From assembly GCA_031551355.1 (NCBI GenBank), contig JAVBNT010000012.1:62001-126000 (forward strand): a DNA stretch of 64,000 nt. The letters run 5' to 3'. Origin of the DNA: JAVBNT01 sp031551355 (GTDB lineage: Bacteria; Vulcanimicrobiota; CADAWZ01). The notes beneath the pieces are model-generated. The model was not told the origin of the DNA. It ran no database searches and saw only the letters and a list, made by a program, of their open reading frames with translations. The position numbers and the translations under genes were made by a program. Positions 61,079-64,000 of this stretch are shown piece by piece; position 1 is the first letter of the stretch, and every line of letters begins with the position of its first letter.

Positions 61079-62191
61079 ATGAGCAGCGTTTTTTTAAAAG
61101 ATTCACTACTTGCAAAAGCGGAACGGGCCTTTTCATCCCGGCAGTACGAGACTGCCGAAGGTTATCTGGAGCAGGCGTTTGAGCTTTTCGGCAAAGATTC
61201 AGCTACTGTTTTTGTGAAGGCAAGAATGCTTCTTGATTCCAGAGAGTATTTGCCGGCGGTGAAGTTACTTGAATCTTACCTTGCCGAACAGCCGGACTCA
61301 CCGGTTGCTTTGATATATCTGGGAACGGTATTTATTTTTTTGGATGAACCGGCAAAAGCGTCCGATTGTTTTGAAAAGTGTCTTGAAAAATCTCCGGAAA
61401 ATGTGCTGGCAGCTAATTATTTGACTCTTTGTCGTTTTTTGTCGGGAGACGAATCGGCCGTGAAGAATTTTCAATTTAAAATTCTGCATGGCAATACGAC
61501 ATTTGCCGCGTTGTTATATGTTGCTCTCTACAGCTATGTATACACTGACGAGCTTCAGTCACTTAGAGATAAAGTTAAGGAAGAAGCGGAAAATAGTGAT
61601 ACTGCCTGCGCAGAGAGCGGTGAATCGGAAAATGCCGGTGATGGGGACCGGGAAGAAGCTGAACATGCTGATTCCTTACCAACGGAGCTGCCGGAAAAAA
61701 AGGATGTTCACAAAAAAAATATGCTTGATTCCATTATCGGTTTTTTCTACTTTCTGAGAGCTAGCCATGAACTGGGCAGGGAAAATATGAAAAAGGCAAT
61801 TCCCTTGTTTGCCAGAGCATGTGAATTGGATCCCGGTATTAGAAGACTCCATTTTTCTTATGGAGAGGCATTGCTTTTTGACAAGCAGTATGACGAATCA
61901 CTAAAAGAGCTTGAAATATCTTTGCAGGAAGATGGGGAAACTCCGGAAGTAATGTTCTATCTGGGAAAGATTTTTCAGAACATGGGATGCTTTGCAAAAT
62001 CACGTGATTTTTTTGCAAAAGCGATAGATAAATTTTCAAAATTTCCTGAGATTTATTTTGCCTATGGAGAAATGGCTTTGGTTGAAGGTGATAAGATGTC
62101 GGCGTTTGACTTTTTTAGAAAGGCCTGTGACGGTGATTCCATTTCATTGGAAGAGCTGCTGGAAGCGGCAAAGAAAAAAGTGCCCGCTTAA
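61079..62191 (+). CDS. TPR-repeat protein
   Basis: 370 residues. It contains TPR motifs at residues 10-130 (AERAFSSRQYETAEGYLEQAFELF, ALIYLGTVFIFLDEPAKASDCFEKCLEKSP) and 240-360 (AIPLFARACELDPGIRRLHFSYGEALLFDKQYDESLKELE), separated by an acidic linker. No signal peptide. It probably binds other proteins. The gene is 21 bases after the yjbQ-like gene and converges on the dehydrogenase-like gene with a four-base overlap. Confidence 0.8.
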   Translation: MSSVFLKDSLLAKAERAFSSRQYETAEGYLEQAFELFGKDSATVFVKARMLLDSREYLPAVKLLESYLAEQPDSPVALIYLGTVFIFLDEPAKASDCFEKCLEKSPENVLAANYLTLCRFLSGDESAVKNFQFKILHGNTTFAALLYVALYSYVYTDELQSLRDKVKEEAENSDTACAESGESENAGDGDREEAEHADSLPTELPEKKDVHKKNMLDSIIGFFYFLRASHELGRENMKKAIPLFARACELDPGIRRLHFSYGEALLFDKQYDESLKELEISLQEDGETPEVMFYLGKIFQNMGCFAKSRDFFAKAIDKFSKFPEIYFAYGEMALVEGDKMSAFDFFRKACDGDSISLEELLEAAKKKVPA

Positions 62192-63495
62192 ATACTCGGT
62201 GAAGGCGAGCCGAATGTTATTATATCCATGCCGGATTGTCTCCATTCCTCATCTCTCCAAATACCCCATACATCCAGAAAGATGCAGTCCTGTTTCACGC
62301 TGCCGAGCATTGTCTCCGGTTTGAATTTTTCGAATTCGCTGTGGTTTGTCATGGCAATGACTGCGTCGGCTTCGTTTAAAAGCGTGTCAAGGCCGTCCGA
62401 ACTGCACATAGGATCGTAAGCGTATACTTTTGCCCCGCTTTGTTTCAATATATCTATAAGTCTGATTGCAGGTGATTGCCTGAGATCTTCAACGTCGGCT
62501 TTGTAGGCCATGCCAAGGACCCCTATTTTACAGTTTTCTATTTGTTTTCCCTTGTATACGAGCCTTGCCTTTAATTTTGTAAATAGATATGCCGGCACGT
62601 TTTCATTTAATTTCCAGGCATTAAGGATAAAATCGGGATGCGGTGTATTGCCGAGAAGAATAAGTCCGTTTTTTGAAAAATTGGGTCCGCCGCATGGTCC
62701 CGGTATGGCAATTTTCTCTCTTGGATAATCGTGGTTAAGCATATTTATTATATTGTGGACATCGACACCGTAATGTTCGGCAAGGATGGCATATTCATTT
62801 GCCAATGCAAAGTTTACATAACGTGATACGTCTGAAAAGAGCTTTGCCAGTTCGGCGCTTACAGGGTCCGTGGTCAGGCTGCATTTTATGCCTATTTTAT
62901 CGAATACGTGTCTTGACAGTTCCAGACTGAATTCGTCGTTGCCGCCGATTATTTGCGGCAGTGTTTCCAGATCCGTCATAATACTGCCGCCCATCATGCG
63001 TTCGGGACATACCGTTAAAAAAATCTCCTTGCCCACAGCCAGCGAGAGCATGTCTTCTATAAAAGGCTTAATAATGTTATTATAGCCCCCGGGAGATACG
63101 AGTCCCCTTATGATCAGTAACTGGTTCCTTCTCAGTGCATGTTTAAGCGATTTCAGGCAGGATATGAATGCGGTGTAATCCGGAAGAATATCTTCATCCA
63201 GAGAAACGTCCACACAGATGAAAATTACGTCGGCAGAAGACAGTTTGTCTTCATGAGCTGTAAATTCTATTTTATTGTTTTTGAGAACTTCCTTGAGCAG
63301 CCCTTCTGTTCCGGGCTCTTTGTACGGCATTGTTCCATTGCTCAAAGTTCTTAGTTTTTGTTCACTGATGTCGAAAGCCGTCACCGGAATATTTTTTGAA
63401 GCAAGTTTTATGGCAATAGTAATTCCCGAACGGCTTAGATTGTAGATGCCTGCCCGGAAATTTCCGCTTTTTATTTTTTTCATCAATTCTTTCAT
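62188..63495 (-). CDS. Nucleotide-sugar dehydrogenase homologue with degenerate active site
   Basis: 435 residues; AAAGGAGC precedes the ATG. The overall UDP-glucose/GDP-mannose dehydrogenase fold is clear: TVCPERMMGG (about 161-170), AELAKLFSDVSRYVNFALANEYA, IGVLGMAYKADVEDLRQSPA and VYAYDPM. But the first NAD motif, normally GLGYVG, reads NLSRSG (19-24), and the catalytic segment, normally GGxCxxKD, reads GGPNFSKN (269-276), with Asn for the catalytic Cys and Asn for Asp. A cysteine lies just before (Cys268). It therefore probably does not oxidise nucleotide sugars in the usual way. The gene is divergent from queA and alone. Confidence 0.8.
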   Translation of the reverse strand: MKELMKKIKSGNFRAGIYNLSRSGITIAIKLASKNIPVTAFDISEQKLRTLSNGTMPYKEPGTEGLLKEVLKNNKIEFTAHEDKLSSADVIFICVDVSLDEDILPDYTAFISCLKSLKHALRRNQLLIIRGLVSPGGYNNIIKPFIEDMLSLAVGKEIFLTVCPERMMGGSIMTDLETLPQIIGGNDEFSLELSRHVFDKIGIKCSLTTDPVSAELAKLFSDVSRYVNFALANEYAILAEHYGVDVHNIINMLNHDYPREKIAIPGPCGGPNFSKNGLILLGNTPHPDFILNAWKLNENVPAYLFTKLKARLVYKGKQIENCKIGVLGMAYKADVEDLRQSPAIRLIDILKQSGAKVYAYDPMCSSDGLDTLLNEADAVIAMTNHSEFEKFKPETMLGSVKQDCIFLDVWGIWRDEEWRQSGMDIITFGSPSPSI

Positions 63496-63588
63496 ACCAG
63501 GCTCCTTTATGCGGAAGTTGCAAAAAAATCAATATTATGTTAGACTTCCACCCAATAAAAAATATTTTATGGAACTTGAGAAAACACA

Positions 63589-64000
63589 ATGCATTTGAAT
63601 GATTTTGATTATGTTTTACCTTCTGAATTGATCGCACAGCACCCGATCGAAAGCCGCTGTGATTCCAGGCTGATGTTTTTAGACAGATCTGAAAATTCTT
63701 TTTCTCATCATAAATTTTCAAAAATAGCGGACCTTATTCCTGCCGGCAGCCTTCTGGTTCTGAATAATACGCGTGTTATTCCTGCCAGAATCATCTGCTA
63801 CAAGAAAACGGGAGCTGAGATTGAGGTTTTTTTGATACGGAATACCGGCGGAAATGATTGGGAATGTATGCTTAAACCGGCAAAAAGAGTTGCTGATGGT
63901 ACAGAGTTGGCGGTAAACGACGGCAGCTTGAAGATTTTTGTTAAAAAGAAATCGGATTCCGGCTTTGCGTCGGTCGAACTTATTTATTCAGGAGATTTTT
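63589..64000 (+). CDS. queA: S-adenosylmethionine:tRNA ribosyltransferase-isomerase, 5' part
   Basis: The first 137 residues of a gene running out of the window. MHLNDFDYVLPSELIAQHPIESRCDSRLM, then LIPAGSLLVLNNTRVIPARI and EVFLIRNTGGNDWECMLKPAKRV are typical of QueA, which makes epoxyqueuosine in tRNA from preQ1 and SAM. The ATG at 63589 has only a poor site (GGAACTTGAG). It starts 93 bases from the divergent dehydrogenase-like gene. Confidence 0.95.
   Translation, partial: MHLNDFDYVLPSELIAQHPIESRCDSRLMFLDRSENSFSHHKFSKIADLIPAGSLLVLNNTRVIPARIICYKKTGAEIEVFLIRNTGGNDWECMLKPAKRVADGTELAVNDGSLKIFVKKKSDSGFASVELIYSGDF

Overview
The window is a bacterial chromosome segment with compact genes, strong GGAGG-type ribosome-binding sites, frequent GTG/TTG starts and AT-leaning base use. 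No gene points to a named genus. The mix of giant TPR proteins, LC7/roadblock proteins, DUF4127, DUF1844, DUF3084, TIGR03905/TSCPD, type IV pilus parts, a HAMP histidine kinase, a GAF-GGDEF protein and a folate-linked histidine degradation operon suggests a deep-branching, probably uncultured anaerobic or facultative bacterium. Candidate phyla such as Riflebacteria or Wallbacteria are possible, but that is inference with low confidence. No phage, plasmid or CRISPR region is visible.

Layout. 0-8 kb: end of a DUF1963 gene, a TSCPD protein, an NmrA-like reductase with a small partner, an OsmC-like protein, a large repeat protein of unknown function (705 aa with eight 25-residue repeats), a zinc-ribbon protein, a secreted thermonuclease and two identical tRNA-Asn genes. 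8-14.6 kb: a three-gene leftward unit made of a 1224-residue TPR protein, a mosaic 794-residue protein and an LC7/roadblock protein. 15-18.5 kb: two paralogous secreted proteins around an orphan sugar-type ABC binding protein. 18.5-25.8 kb: a DUF58 - transglutaminase (TgpA-like) - lytic transglycosylase cluster, then a TPR membrane protein and a SIS-domain protein. 25.9-32.6 kb: dGTPase, then a signalling operon (GAF-GGDEF, response regulator, histidine kinase). 32.8-35.1 kb: a TIM-barrel/DUF4127 pair behind two Fur-like palindromes.

35.1-35.9 kb is a repeat cluster. 36-38.2 kb holds hypothetical proteins, one with a degenerate peptidase-like C-terminus. 38.3-39.4 kb is a tRNA-Trp with a hicAB toxin-antitoxin cassette flanked by a 39-bp copy of the tRNA 3' end. 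39.4-43.5 kb: a DUF3298-like lipoprotein or secreted protein, BirA, an MscS channel and HU. 44-50.1 kb: a type IV pilus/type II secretion-like operon (PilC/GspF and three prepilin-like proteins). 50.3-54.6 kb: radical SAM/SPASM, small helical proteins, RdgB, DUF1844. 54.9-57.8 kb: ftcD-hutI-fchA, which converts imidazolonepropionate to glutamate, ammonia and methenyl-THF. 57.9-64 kb: rpsT, a C39-like peptidase, DUF3084, YjbQ, a TPR protein, a nucleotide-sugar-dehydrogenase homologue lacking its catalytic motif, and the start of queA.

The most unusual items are the hicAB cassette at tRNA-Trp, the 25-residue repeat protein, the apparent dehydrogenase pseudoenzyme, the paired MITE-like elements with inverted ends, the tandem Fur-like boxes before the DUF4127 unit, and the LC7 operon. 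Features were read by eye; no database search was possible.
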